Below the pieces are notes generated by a model. The model did no database searches. It was not told the origin of the DNA and saw only the letters and a program-made list of their open reading frames with translations. The position numbers and the translations under genes were made by a program. DNA of 64,000 nt from Parabacteroides sp. FAFU027 (lineage in GTDB: Bacteria > Bacteroidota > Bacteroidia > Bacteroidales > UBA7332), in the NCBI RefSeq assembly GCF_022808675.1, contig NZ_JAKZKV010000008.1, positions 190,711 through 254,710 of the forward strand, read 5' to 3'. Shown one piece after another: positions 46,082 to 54,482 of the stretch; the first letter of the stretch is position 1; every line of letters begins with the position of its first letter.

Positions 46082-47914
46082 TTAATTCTTTTCTGTCTTC
46101 AATCCCTTGATGTAATAAACCGACATCGGGTCTGAATCTCCGGCATTCGGCACATCGTAAGTCTGGTCAGCCGGGGTATCGGGTGTAGGGAAACGACGAA
46201 TATCTCCGGTGCGGAACTGAATGCGTTTTACCGAAGCAACAGGAGCGAAGAATATTCGTGTACCGCCTTTGCCATTCACATCAATGGTATAACTGCGAGT
46301 CGTCACATCCAGTTTGACTTTGACATTGTAAGTTTCACCCGGCACATATTTCATCACAGTAGAATATCTGGAACCGGTTTTAGTGGTGATTGCACCATCG
46401 GCATCAAAAGTAATGCGGATAGGAGCTGTTCCTTTTTCCTCCAGAAACTCAATCTGCAACGTGCCTTTATCGTTTTGCATTGGCACAACACTAAATTCAG
46501 CCGACATCTGTTTGGCTTCAGGGAAAATACGTTCAGCTTTCGCAAAATCAAATTTATCCCAGTCTTTCAGGGCAAGACATTTGCCAAACTTATCGGTCTG
46601 CTCGATCTTAACCGGAGCCATTACCGGGCTGTAAATGTTCCATTTATCCAGCTCATGACCGGCTGGCATTTGGGCGAAGTTATCATTAACCGGCTGCAAT
46701 TCGGAGTCTGTAACAGGTACGGGAATCGATGAGACCCAGATATCTTCCTTATTTACGCTATAAGTTACCCACATGTTTCCGTCGGGAGGAGTACCATTAC
46801 CCTCTACAATCCCACGAGTGTATTGCGGTCCGTACGATTTGTAGTTACCGCCGTAACGCATGGGTGTGATTTCACCATGCACCAGCAACAGGTTTGTGTA
46901 ATCCAATCCATCCTGACTGACCGAAACAGCCAATGGCCAGCGGTATTCCGAAGGGTTGTAAACGGTAGCGTATTTGCCATCGGAGGTACGTTGTCCCCAA
47001 ATTTTTGCATTGCTGGTCACAACCCCGGGAGCACGACGAGCATCCTGAGGCCAGGGTTTATTAACATCGTCGATTATCATGGTCAATCCATGTTTCCACA
47101 AACCCACAACTCTGTTATCAGGCAAATGGTAAAAGCAGAAAGCTTTATACGGTTTCTTCACCGAAATAAGCGGATCATTCCGGTCACTCTCCTCTACCCA
47201 TTGCTGCACCATCAGCTTATTGCCCAGCAGCTCGTTGCAGGCAGCTACAAAACCTTTGTCTTTGCTTTTAGTGAAATACGGATAAGAGGTATTCTTCTCG
47301 TTGAAATTCGGATTATAATGGATAAAATAAATCGGTCCGAATGAACCGTCTTTCTTTATCTCACGAATAACACGTCCAAGGCCATTACCATCATTGGGAT
47401 CGTCTTTCGCATTCAACACAAAGGAATAAAATCCTAACGCAAACAAGCGGTTGCTTTTGGAAACATAAAATCCCATGCGCTGGTGCATCACCCCGTACAT
47501 GTCTTTAGTTTCACCTTCCTCACCTGGCTTTTTCAGGCCATCGGGAAGTTTATATTTTGGGAAAACAGCTTCTGGAGCACTCCAGTTGTGGCCGTCGGGG
47601 GATGTTTGCAACATGGTCTGGCAGGGAGGAATATGCTCTCCTACAGGATTGCTGATGTATTCGAGATAAAACTTGTTATTCCAATAGGCAAGCATCGGTT
47701 GGTGATTGTAGGTCCAACCATTGCCGTTAGATTTATCCGGATGCTCGCGGTTAGCCCGCATGGTCTGGATATTATGTACACCCATTGCAGGACAAAGCTG
47801 CCCGTGGTGATAATCGACATTTGACAACGTCTTGCCGCTGTAATGCACCGACTCCTGTGCTGACAAAATTCCCAGCGACAGTGACAATGCTGATAATATG
47901 ATTAGCTTTTTCAT
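46082..47914 (-). CDS. secreted sialidase-fold (six-bladed propeller) protein
   Basis: 610 residues with the signal peptide MKKLIILSALSLSLGILSAQ. Residues about 25-430 have propeller blades rather than a pectin-lyase helix: WTYNHQPMLAYWNNKFYLEY, MLQTSPDGHNWSAPE, GFYVSKSNRLFALGFYS, WGQRTSDGKYATVYNP and AVSVSQDGLDYTNLL. The S-x-D-G-x-x-W pieces recall Asp-box turns of sialidases. The last 180 residues form a second beta-sandwich (MSAEFSVVPMQNDKGTLQIE) like a concanavalin-type domain. Related proteins are common in rhamnogalacturonan loci, but I cannot name the reaction. The gene precedes a pectate lyase gene and follows a GH43 gene on the same strand. Confidence 0.6.
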   Translation of the reverse strand: MKKLIILSALSLSLGILSAQESVHYSGKTLSNVDYHHGQLCPAMGVHNIQTMRANREHPDKSNGNGWTYNHQPMLAYWNNKFYLEYISNPVGEHIPPCQTMLQTSPDGHNWSAPEAVFPKYKLPDGLKKPGEEGETKDMYGVMHQRMGFYVSKSNRLFALGFYSFVLNAKDDPNDGNGLGRVIREIKKDGSFGPIYFIHYNPNFNEKNTSYPYFTKSKDKGFVAACNELLGNKLMVQQWVEESDRNDPLISVKKPYKAFCFYHLPDNRVVGLWKHGLTMIIDDVNKPWPQDARRAPGVVTSNAKIWGQRTSDGKYATVYNPSEYRWPLAVSVSQDGLDYTNLLLVHGEITPMRYGGNYKSYGPQYTRGIVEGNGTPPDGNMWVTYSVNKEDIWVSSIPVPVTDSELQPVNDNFAQMPAGHELDKWNIYSPVMAPVKIEQTDKFGKCLALKDWDKFDFAKAERIFPEAKQMSAEFSVVPMQNDKGTLQIEFLEEKGTAPIRITFDADGAITTKTGSRYSTVMKYVPGETYNVKVKLDVTTRSYTIDVNGKGGTRIFFAPVASVKRIQFRTGDIRRFPTPDTPADQTYDVPNAGDSDPMSVYYIKGLKTEKN

Positions 47915-47960
47915 TCGTTTTTATTTAATTCAAATCCTCTCCCGATAGTTATCGGGACCC

Positions 47961-48869
47961 TCAATTCTTCAATCCCTTAAGCACCTTCTCATCCACCTTC
48001 AATATTGTCCCATGTTTATGACCTTCCGGAACGGATATATTGTCATTGATATCGGTAAAAGTTTTGAAGTCACGGGTACGGATGGCACCGTATCGCTTAT
48101 TCTTATAGTCATCAAAATAGATCAGGTAATCCTTACCTACTTTAGCACAGTTAGGACCTTCTGTCAGGAAGCCGGTCAGACGTGGTGAAGGATTCGTCCA
48201 CGGGCCAAGCGGCGTTTTTCCAAAGCAGACAAATATGTTCCGGTTGGGACGGGTATTGTCTTTTACGACCTGTACATAATCGCCCTTTCCCCGCTTAACT
48301 ATCATCGCATCAATGACACTAAAGCCGGGGTCATAGAATAAGGAAGCCGGTGTAAAAGTCTTAAAATCCTTGGTTCTGGTATAATAGAGGCGATGGTTGT
48401 TGTTTTCCTCCTCCTGCCCTTTGGCAAAACGGAACAGGATGGTCGTAGCCCACACAATGATATACTCTTTCTTCTCATTATCAAAAAAAATCTCCGGTGC
48501 CCACACGTTGACAGCTTGAGGCTCATGCATCATTACGGGAATTTCCCGCTGTGCCGACCAGTGAATCAAATCCTTAGAACTGGCATATCCGAATGTGCGG
48601 TCACCTTTCCAGCCGCATGTCCACACCAGATGAAAAGTACCATCCGGCCCCTGCACCATAGAAGGGTCACGCATGATTTTCTTTTCCCCCACTTCCGGTT
48701 TCAGGAAGATTTTACCTAAATCCGTCCATTTGTAGCCATCATAGCTGTACAGCAGGCGTAATCCCTCGGTTGCCGGCTCATTGAATGAGGTGAAGAGGTA
48801 AACCTTTTTAGCTGAAAGGGAAATTCCAATCAGAAAAAAGAGTAGTAAGGTTAATGTGTATTTCTTCAT
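47961..48869 (-). CDS. secreted GH43-type glycosidase
   Basis: The 302-residue product has a signal peptide and the five-bladed propeller of GH43. The general-base Asp is likely in KKIMRDPSMVQGPDGTFHLV, the pKa-tuning Asp in GFSVIDAMIVKRG, and the acid Glu in GFLTEGPNCAKVGKDYLIYF. WAPEIFFDNEKKEYIIVW is the usual blade-two stretch. It is a compact single-domain enzyme, probably acting on alpha-L-arabinofuranose or beta-D-galactose in pectin side chains. It is followed by the sialidase-fold gene 46 bp downstream, which suggests co-transcription. Confidence 0.82.
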   Translation of the reverse strand: MKKYTLTLLLFFLIGISLSAKKVYLFTSFNEPATEGLRLLYSYDGYKWTDLGKIFLKPEVGEKKIMRDPSMVQGPDGTFHLVWTCGWKGDRTFGYASSKDLIHWSAQREIPVMMHEPQAVNVWAPEIFFDNEKKEYIIVWATTILFRFAKGQEEENNNHRLYYTRTKDFKTFTPASLFYDPGFSVIDAMIVKRGKGDYVQVVKDNTRPNRNIFVCFGKTPLGPWTNPSPRLTGFLTEGPNCAKVGKDYLIYFDDYKNKRYGAIRTRDFKTFTDINDNISVPEGHKHGTILKVDEKVLKGLKN

Positions 48870-48873
48870 ATAA

Positions 48874-48989
48874 GAGACCCCACCCCGACCCTCCCCGATG
48901 GGGAGGGAGTCAGCAGGAAAAAAGATAGTTTGTACAAATTTGAGACGCTCTCTATCTCCCCTCCTTCAGAGGGGTCGGGGGAGGTCTCC
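48874..48989. repeat. GAGACCCC / GGGGAGGTCTC inverted repeat
   Basis: Complementary C-rich and G-rich arms (48874-48899 and 48964-48989), with an internal CCTCCCC-GAT-GGGGAGG hairpin, fill the gap between the GH140-like and GH43 genes. Confidence 0.65.
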
Positions 48990-48991
48990 AT

Positions 48992-50398
48992 TTATTTCAC
49001 AGAATCCAATATCAACACCCAGTCATTGCCGTTTTTCGGTATGCCCGGGGTTTTAAACTGTTTGATTCCTTTGTTGGCAAATGTTCCGATTTCCCAGATT
49101 TTACCGGTGCGCGGATTAAACCACGAGGCTTTTACCTGAACACCTTCGATTATACCGAGATTCAAAGTCATCGGTTTGCCATTGTAAGTATAGACAAATG
49201 CATAATCTTTACCGCGGGTAGCCACTTGGTAGTTGTATTTTACACCCGGTTGTTTTGCAATGATGCTTTGGTCAGGAACACGTTCGAAATAAGGACGAGA
49301 AAGCATTAAATCTTTCAGGTGAACCATTTGTAATGAACCCGGAGCATCAATTGTCTTTTTCCAGAATTCCTTGGCTCCGAAAGCAGCCTCCTTGTCTCCC
49401 TCCTGATAAAATTGCATGATGGAATTCTCTCCATAAGTGAATCCGCAACCACCGGCAAATACAGACCAGTAAGCATAACGACGGACATCATCAGCCGTCC
49501 AGCGCGGTTGCTTAAAGTCATGAAGTCCCTGAACGATATTTTCATACGAAGGTTCTCCATCGAAAGATGGCTTCGCTGGTTTCTTTGCCAAATCTTCCAC
49601 CATGTAACGCCAGTTGTCTTCACCGTAACGTTTGGTTTTGGAATCATCTTGGTCATAGCGACGGTGGCCCGATTGGAACATATTGAAATCCAACCACGAT
49701 TCGTTATGGAACCAACGCGAAGAGGTCGTTCTACCACGAGGGTGGAAGGTAATCAGGTGGTTCGGGTCGTTGGCACGAAGAGTTTTTCCAATGGTATTCC
49801 ACACGTTGATAGAATCACTTCCGGCAATGTCACCACCATTTAACCAAATTACATTATTGCGGTCTTTGTATCTCTTGGCCAGAAACTCACTGTAGGCTTT
49901 AGCTTGTGCAGCAGTCACGAATCCCGATTTCACAGGTGTTCCCCAAACAGGAACCATGCCCACATACATATGCTTTTGGGCTGCCAGATCAACGATGTAA
50001 TCCACGTGATCCCAGTAGTCATATTGAGCAGGATCATTCGGGTTATTACCGGCTGTCACCAACGGTTTAGCTACATTTTTATTGATCAATGCTGAATCTC
50101 CATAGAAATTCTTTGCGCCTACAGTGTGCAATACCATTACCTGAACAACATTGAAACCCTTCTTGCGACGGTCTTCCAGATATTTCTCCGCCTCTTCACG
50201 ATTCAGTTTTGCAAAAAGTAACCAACCGGTATCGCCCAGGTAGAAAAATGGTTTGCCGTTTGCCTGAACGAAATAACGTCCGTTCGAAGAAATGGTCAGT
50301 TTTCCCAATACATCGGGAGATTCTGTTTCAGCGGCACTGCTGAATCCTAAATGAGTAAATAGTATTGCTACTGTTATCCAAAAGGCTTTCTTGATCAT
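48992..50398 (-). CDS. GH140-like secreted apiosidase (DUF4038)
   Basis: About 468 residues from the ATG at 50398, where a signal peptide begins (MIKKAFWITVAILFTHLGFS). The TIM barrel has the DUF4038 opening ISSNGRYFVQANGKPFFYLG and LGDTGWLLF. It carries the two carboxylates of the GH140 site: Asp in VIWLNGGDIAGS (about residue 190) and Glu in PSFDGEPSYEN (about 282). A C-terminal beta-sandwich of the putative collagen-binding type follows (KASWFNPRTGKIWEIG). Known GH140 members cut apiose from galacturonan, the linkage that anchors RG-II side chains A and B. This is the clearest RG-II marker in the window. Confidence 0.82.
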   Translation of the reverse strand: MIKKAFWITVAILFTHLGFSSAAETESPDVLGKLTISSNGRYFVQANGKPFFYLGDTGWLLFAKLNREEAEKYLEDRRKKGFNVVQVMVLHTVGAKNFYGDSALINKNVAKPLVTAGNNPNDPAQYDYWDHVDYIVDLAAQKHMYVGMVPVWGTPVKSGFVTAAQAKAYSEFLAKRYKDRNNVIWLNGGDIAGSDSINVWNTIGKTLRANDPNHLITFHPRGRTTSSRWFHNESWLDFNMFQSGHRRYDQDDSKTKRYGEDNWRYMVEDLAKKPAKPSFDGEPSYENIVQGLHDFKQPRWTADDVRRYAYWSVFAGGCGFTYGENSIMQFYQEGDKEAAFGAKEFWKKTIDAPGSLQMVHLKDLMLSRPYFERVPDQSIIAKQPGVKYNYQVATRGKDYAFVYTYNGKPMTLNLGIIEGVQVKASWFNPRTGKIWEIGTFANKGIKQFKTPGIPKNGNDWVLILDSVK

Positions 50399-50429
50399 AT
50401 TATTTTGTTTTTGTTTTCTACAAATAGAA

Positions 50430-50452
50430 TGTTGAACCCTTTCAGGGTTCAA
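50430..50452. repeat. short palindrome GTTGAACCCT
   Basis: GTTGAACCCT-TTC-AGGGTTCAAC lies upstream of the GH140-like gene. A partial copy (GTTGAACCCTTTCCGGGTTC) lies at 26173-26192 upstream of the large GH2 gene. Confidence 0.7.
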
Positions 50453-50504
50453 CCTCGTTAGTGTAAGCGAAGAGGCCGCTCAAAGCGACCCGTACTCCGG
50501 GTAA

Positions 50505-53500
50505 TTACTTTCTCGAAATCCATGCCACGACATCACCTTCATTTGGTACGGTCAGATTTACGACTGAACCGCCAACAACGGTTTGAGTCGCTTTAGCAAC
50601 CTTTCCATCATTCGGATTTATCCAGCGAACAATAAATTTCCCTTTGCTTGCTGATAAGTCTATCGAAATGGTTTTTCCGGCAGCCGCATACACAATGTAT
50701 CCGGTAGCGGCTTCACCTAATGCATATTGCTTTTCCGGATTTCCGGGTAATGATACGATATTCATTTTACCAGCATCAGCCAGAAACTGCGCTGGAACTT
50801 CAGGCAATGCAGCCATTGATCCTCCAGCCATAAAGGCTCCCCAGGCTGCCTGCGGATAGCTGATTGCAGAATATGAAACTGCTTTTCCGGGGAATTTAGC
50901 ACGATACTCTTTCACCGCACGATATACTTCAGGGAAGGTACTGTTACCATATTTTTCCAGACGCATGTGCTGGCGTGGCGCCAGATTCTGACCACCTTTG
51001 GGCTCGTAAACACCGCCTTTATCCTTGTACCACCAATAGCGAATGTCGATCAGATCAACAACTGCCGCACACTTGGGATCAGCAAGAATGGAATCCTGCA
51101 CATCTTTTGTGGTACTCAGAGCCACAATCATCTTCTTGCCGGTCTCTTTCTCCCATTCGTTAATGACTTCCAGCCAGAATTTCACAAAATGAGCCGGGCC
51201 GGTGTATTCGGCACTCACCATATGAACCACCCCGTTATTGTCTTTGTAATTATTCAGACATTGACGAATGTAAGCCCGATGCAATTCACGGCGAACCGGA
51301 TGATTTACATCGTAAAACAGGTGCGCCTGGAAGATCCGTTTATCGCCGGCAAATGGTGGCGGTTCGGGAAATCCGGTCTGGTTGACGTTGTTTGCTGTAC
51401 GCCAGGGAGAATCTACCCAGTGCGCTCCGGCCTCGATGATATTGTGCTGGAAATAGTGTTGGTTCACCAAAACCAGACCCTTTCGGTCAGCCAAATCGGC
51501 AAAACGTTTCATGCGCAACCAGTACCACTGATCGTATTTGGTCAAATCATATTTACTCATACCGTCCCATGCCAAATCCTTTCCGGTACGGGCAAATGGC
51601 AGTTCGTAGAACGGAGGCCACACTTCGCCATCCATGCGGCGGATGCGCTCGTGGTCGTCACGGCGACGGTCGTACCACAATGGATAATTGTGTTCAAATA
51701 TATTAGTACGAGAAGCCACCAATGAATCGGTCATTTCGTCGAGGTCTTCGGTCAGGCCTTTGCCCACGCGACCGGGGACAAAGCGGTTGATGCTCGGTTT
51801 TGCTTTGGCAATATCTGCCGCCTGCAATCCCCCATTCCACCAGGGTGATTCGGTGCGGCCACCGATAACGGGCTTGTCGCCGCGCATCAGCCAACCATTT
51901 ACTATTTGTAATGCAGGTGAGAGCGGAAGTGATGCGGGTTGCTTCACGCCAATCTGGTCGATGGTTTTAGCTCCTTTAGTATCCAACGAAATGGGGTTGG
52001 TTGCTACGACCTTATCAATCCAGTCGATGAGTTGCAACGGTGGTTGATTCGAATTGGCCACACACTCCTGAGCCTGAGAAACAGTCGGACTGCTGGTAGC
52101 TTCACGGTTCAGCGGTAAAATCTGCGCCTGGGCTGAAACATCTTTACCCAGACGGTCTTTCAACTGTGCATAATAAAGACTGACCGGGTTAATATGGTTA
52201 TTGGAGTCAAACCAGGTGCCGTCACCAGCAAACTGCGCCCAGCTACCAAATGCCCAGTTGTTGGCTGTTGGCGGACGATAGCAGTCGATACGGGCCGCCC
52301 AGCATTGCCAAAACATAGAATTAGCAGCGCTCCAGCCGGCTCCGTTGCCATCTTGTCCACGGTTGGCAAAGCGTAACGCATTACCATCAACATCCACAAT
52401 ATCAAATAAGACACCGGAAGCCCAACTGTCAATAGCGCCACTAAAACTATAAGGTAATGATGAATAACATTGTACAAAGGCATTCGGGCCCGGAGCGGTA
52501 TATCCTACCGAAAAATCGTGATAACCCTGCTCGGCATAGCAACGCTGAACGAGTGTCTGCTCACCGGTTACGCGGAAAGTATAGCGACGCTGACCTCCGA
52601 TTTCGGAGATGGGCTGGAGAGATTTACAGTCTTCGATGGTGACGCGTTTCGCAGTTTCCCAAACGGCAACGGCTGAACCGGCAAAGTGTTTGAAAATTAC
52701 ACGACGTACCCAACTGTCCTGCACATTATCCATCGTAATGGCCTGCCAGCGGTGGTCTTCGTCTTTGAGATTCTCAATATTAAAGGTCGATTCCAGTTTC
52801 AGATTTTCAACACCTACATGACTAATGCGGCCGTTCCATTGGTAAGGAGTAACGGTTGCGCCGCCATATTGTGCATCGAGTGCAGTTGTCAACGGAGCGT
52901 CAAGGATGATTTTATCGCCATTTACAGCAACAATCGTTCTATCCCACTGAATATCGCGGTCTCCCGGTTTCCACCCCAACGCAGTAATTCCACCGCCGAA
53001 GTGTTCGGTTCCCAGGGTTTTAATCCATTCGTCAGTGAATGGTCGGTTAATGAATATTTTATCACCCGCTTTTAATGCCGTCGGTGCTTTGAGATGCAGT
53101 TCAGTGGCATTTACCGGAACATATTTATCGGTAATTGCCATTGACGCTGATTTCTTAATATCGTTTTTTCCTAAAATACGGATCAAAGCGTCGCGCTCGG
53201 GACCGGTACCCAGAATGGTAGTTCCGCCTTCGCTCATGCCGCTACCGCGCAATACCACGCCGGAAGCTTTGATGAGTAGTTTGCCGGAAACTTCATATGT
53301 TCCTTTTTCCAATAATACAGCTCCGCGGAATCCTGATTTATCAGGTTTCAATCCTGCAACATAGTCTAGTGCAGATTGGATGCGAAGAGTTGCATCTCCG
53401 CTTTTAACGGGTACAACGACTTTTACTGGAACAGTTGGGATGGTTTGCTCAGATGCCATGTATCCGCAATAGGAAAAGTCCGGAATACGGTTTCCCTGAG

Positions 53501-53642
53501 CATCTGACACATAGACGAGTTTATTGTCGGTACCGGAATACACCGGTGGTTTGGGAGGTTCTTTTTTCAATTTCTGTGCCAGCATCACAGAGCCGGATGC
53601 CAAAATACACGCTGAAAGAAGGACGATTTGTAAGTGTCTCAT
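50505..53642 (-). CDS. large secreted beta-helix plus barrel-like protein (DUF6298-type)
   Basis: The 1045-residue exported protein has two parts. Residues about 75-520 are a pectin-lyase-type beta-helix: GFRGAVLLEKGTYEVSGKLL, GVVLRGSGMSEGGTTILG, NVQDSWVRRVIFKHFAGSA and RVTIEDCKSLQPISE. Residues about 600-1045 are different. INGWLMRGDKPVIGGR-like text, HNYPLWYDRRRDDHERIRR, GLVLVNQHYFQHNIIEAGAHW and VVDLIDIRYWWYKDKGG read as an alpha/beta barrel, ending in a small beta-sandwich. I recall similar double proteins annotated as DUF6298 in pectin loci; I know of no proven activity. A lyase or hydrolase joined in one chain is plausible. Confidence 0.6.
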   Translation of the reverse strand: MRHLQIVLLSACILASGSVMLAQKLKKEPPKPPVYSGTDNKLVYVSDAQGNRIPDFSYCGYMASEQTIPTVPVKVVVPVKSGDATLRIQSALDYVAGLKPDKSGFRGAVLLEKGTYEVSGKLLIKASGVVLRGSGMSEGGTTILGTGPERDALIRILGKNDIKKSASMAITDKYVPVNATELHLKAPTALKAGDKIFINRPFTDEWIKTLGTEHFGGGITALGWKPGDRDIQWDRTIVAVNGDKIILDAPLTTALDAQYGGATVTPYQWNGRISHVGVENLKLESTFNIENLKDEDHRWQAITMDNVQDSWVRRVIFKHFAGSAVAVWETAKRVTIEDCKSLQPISEIGGQRRYTFRVTGEQTLVQRCYAEQGYHDFSVGYTAPGPNAFVQCYSSLPYSFSGAIDSWASGVLFDIVDVDGNALRFANRGQDGNGAGWSAANSMFWQCWAARIDCYRPPTANNWAFGSWAQFAGDGTWFDSNNHINPVSLYYAQLKDRLGKDVSAQAQILPLNREATSSPTVSQAQECVANSNQPPLQLIDWIDKVVATNPISLDTKGAKTIDQIGVKQPASLPLSPALQIVNGWLMRGDKPVIGGRTESPWWNGGLQAADIAKAKPSINRFVPGRVGKGLTEDLDEMTDSLVASRTNIFEHNYPLWYDRRRDDHERIRRMDGEVWPPFYELPFARTGKDLAWDGMSKYDLTKYDQWYWLRMKRFADLADRKGLVLVNQHYFQHNIIEAGAHWVDSPWRTANNVNQTGFPEPPPFAGDKRIFQAHLFYDVNHPVRRELHRAYIRQCLNNYKDNNGVVHMVSAEYTGPAHFVKFWLEVINEWEKETGKKMIVALSTTKDVQDSILADPKCAAVVDLIDIRYWWYKDKGGVYEPKGGQNLAPRQHMRLEKYGNSTFPEVYRAVKEYRAKFPGKAVSYSAISYPQAAWGAFMAGGSMAALPEVPAQFLADAGKMNIVSLPGNPEKQYALGEAATGYIVYAAAGKTISIDLSASKGKFIVRWINPNDGKVAKATQTVVGGSVVNLTVPNEGDVVAWISRK

Positions 53643-53751
53643 TTTTTAAGGTCAAAATTGATTGAAAGAGATTTGTAAAAAAGGGAAGCCGATTCATCGG
53701 TTACCCAACGAACCGGCATTTCCACCACACACACTCTATCACAAAGTAACT

Positions 53752-54453
53752 CTATTTCTTTTCTGTAGCGGCTTTTTGTTTCTTAGCCTCTTCAATACGT
53801 TTCATCCAACCGGCTTCTTCGGTTTTCATGTCGTAACCCTGTTTAGCCAGATAGTTATTGATGCGGCCTTTGTATTTACCAAACCAATAATCTTTCTTAG
53901 CTGCCGATTCGGCATCCATCGCGCGTTCGCGGGCTGCACAAAGACAAGCCATCAGATAACGCTTTTGCTCATCAGTTAGTTTGAGCATCATCTCCTTGTA
54001 GGCAGTCATGGTCACATTCACTTTATTGTAAGTCATCGCATCCTTCACCATTACGATTTGGTCGGGAGTCAACTCGCTGTACAATTTACCCAGAAACTCA
54101 CCGTGCAAGGTGTACAACTGAGCATCGGCATCAGCCACCAGGAAATTTACTTTAGCATCAACAACCTCTTTAGCCAATGATTTGTCCGCTTTCAGCGCTT
54201 TCACCTGCGCATCACGACCATCGTGTATTTTGCTCAGATTACGGTATTGCTCCACCAGAATGTCACGTACACGAACGCCCTGTGCGCCATCTTTCAAACC
54301 TAATTTATCCGCAATCTTCTGAGCGCGGTCAGTGAGAGTCTTGGTATATGCAGCCTCTTTTTCAGCCGGGGTTTGTTGAACCGGTTGTGCCTGCTGTGCA
54401 AACATTGCGACAGACATCAACACTGCTATCATCAAAATTGAAATTCTTTTCAT
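53752..54453 (-). CDS. exported DUF3826-type helical protein
   Basis: The 233-residue protein has a signal peptide ending AMFAQQ and is otherwise helical. Stretches such as ITDRAQKIADKLGLKD, VRDILVEQYRNLSKIHDGRD, LTPDQIVMVKDAMTYNKV and LTDEQKRYLMACLCAARERAMD, and a Lys-rich C-terminus, match the DUF3826 family. In Bacteroidota this family is tied to pectate-lyase loci; its function is not known to me. It starts 30 bp after the PL1 gene stop and so is co-transcribed with it. Confidence 0.78.
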   Translation of the reverse strand: MKRISILMIAVLMSVAMFAQQAQPVQQTPAEKEAAYTKTLTDRAQKIADKLGLKDGAQGVRVRDILVEQYRNLSKIHDGRDAQVKALKADKSLAKEVVDAKVNFLVADADAQLYTLHGEFLGKLYSELTPDQIVMVKDAMTYNKVNVTMTAYKEMMLKLTDEQKRYLMACLCAARERAMDAESAAKKDYWFGKYKGRINNYLAKQGYDMKTEEAGWMKRIEEAKKQKAATEKK

Positions 54454-54482
54454 CAGTTATAATCTGTTATTTGGATTTTTAT

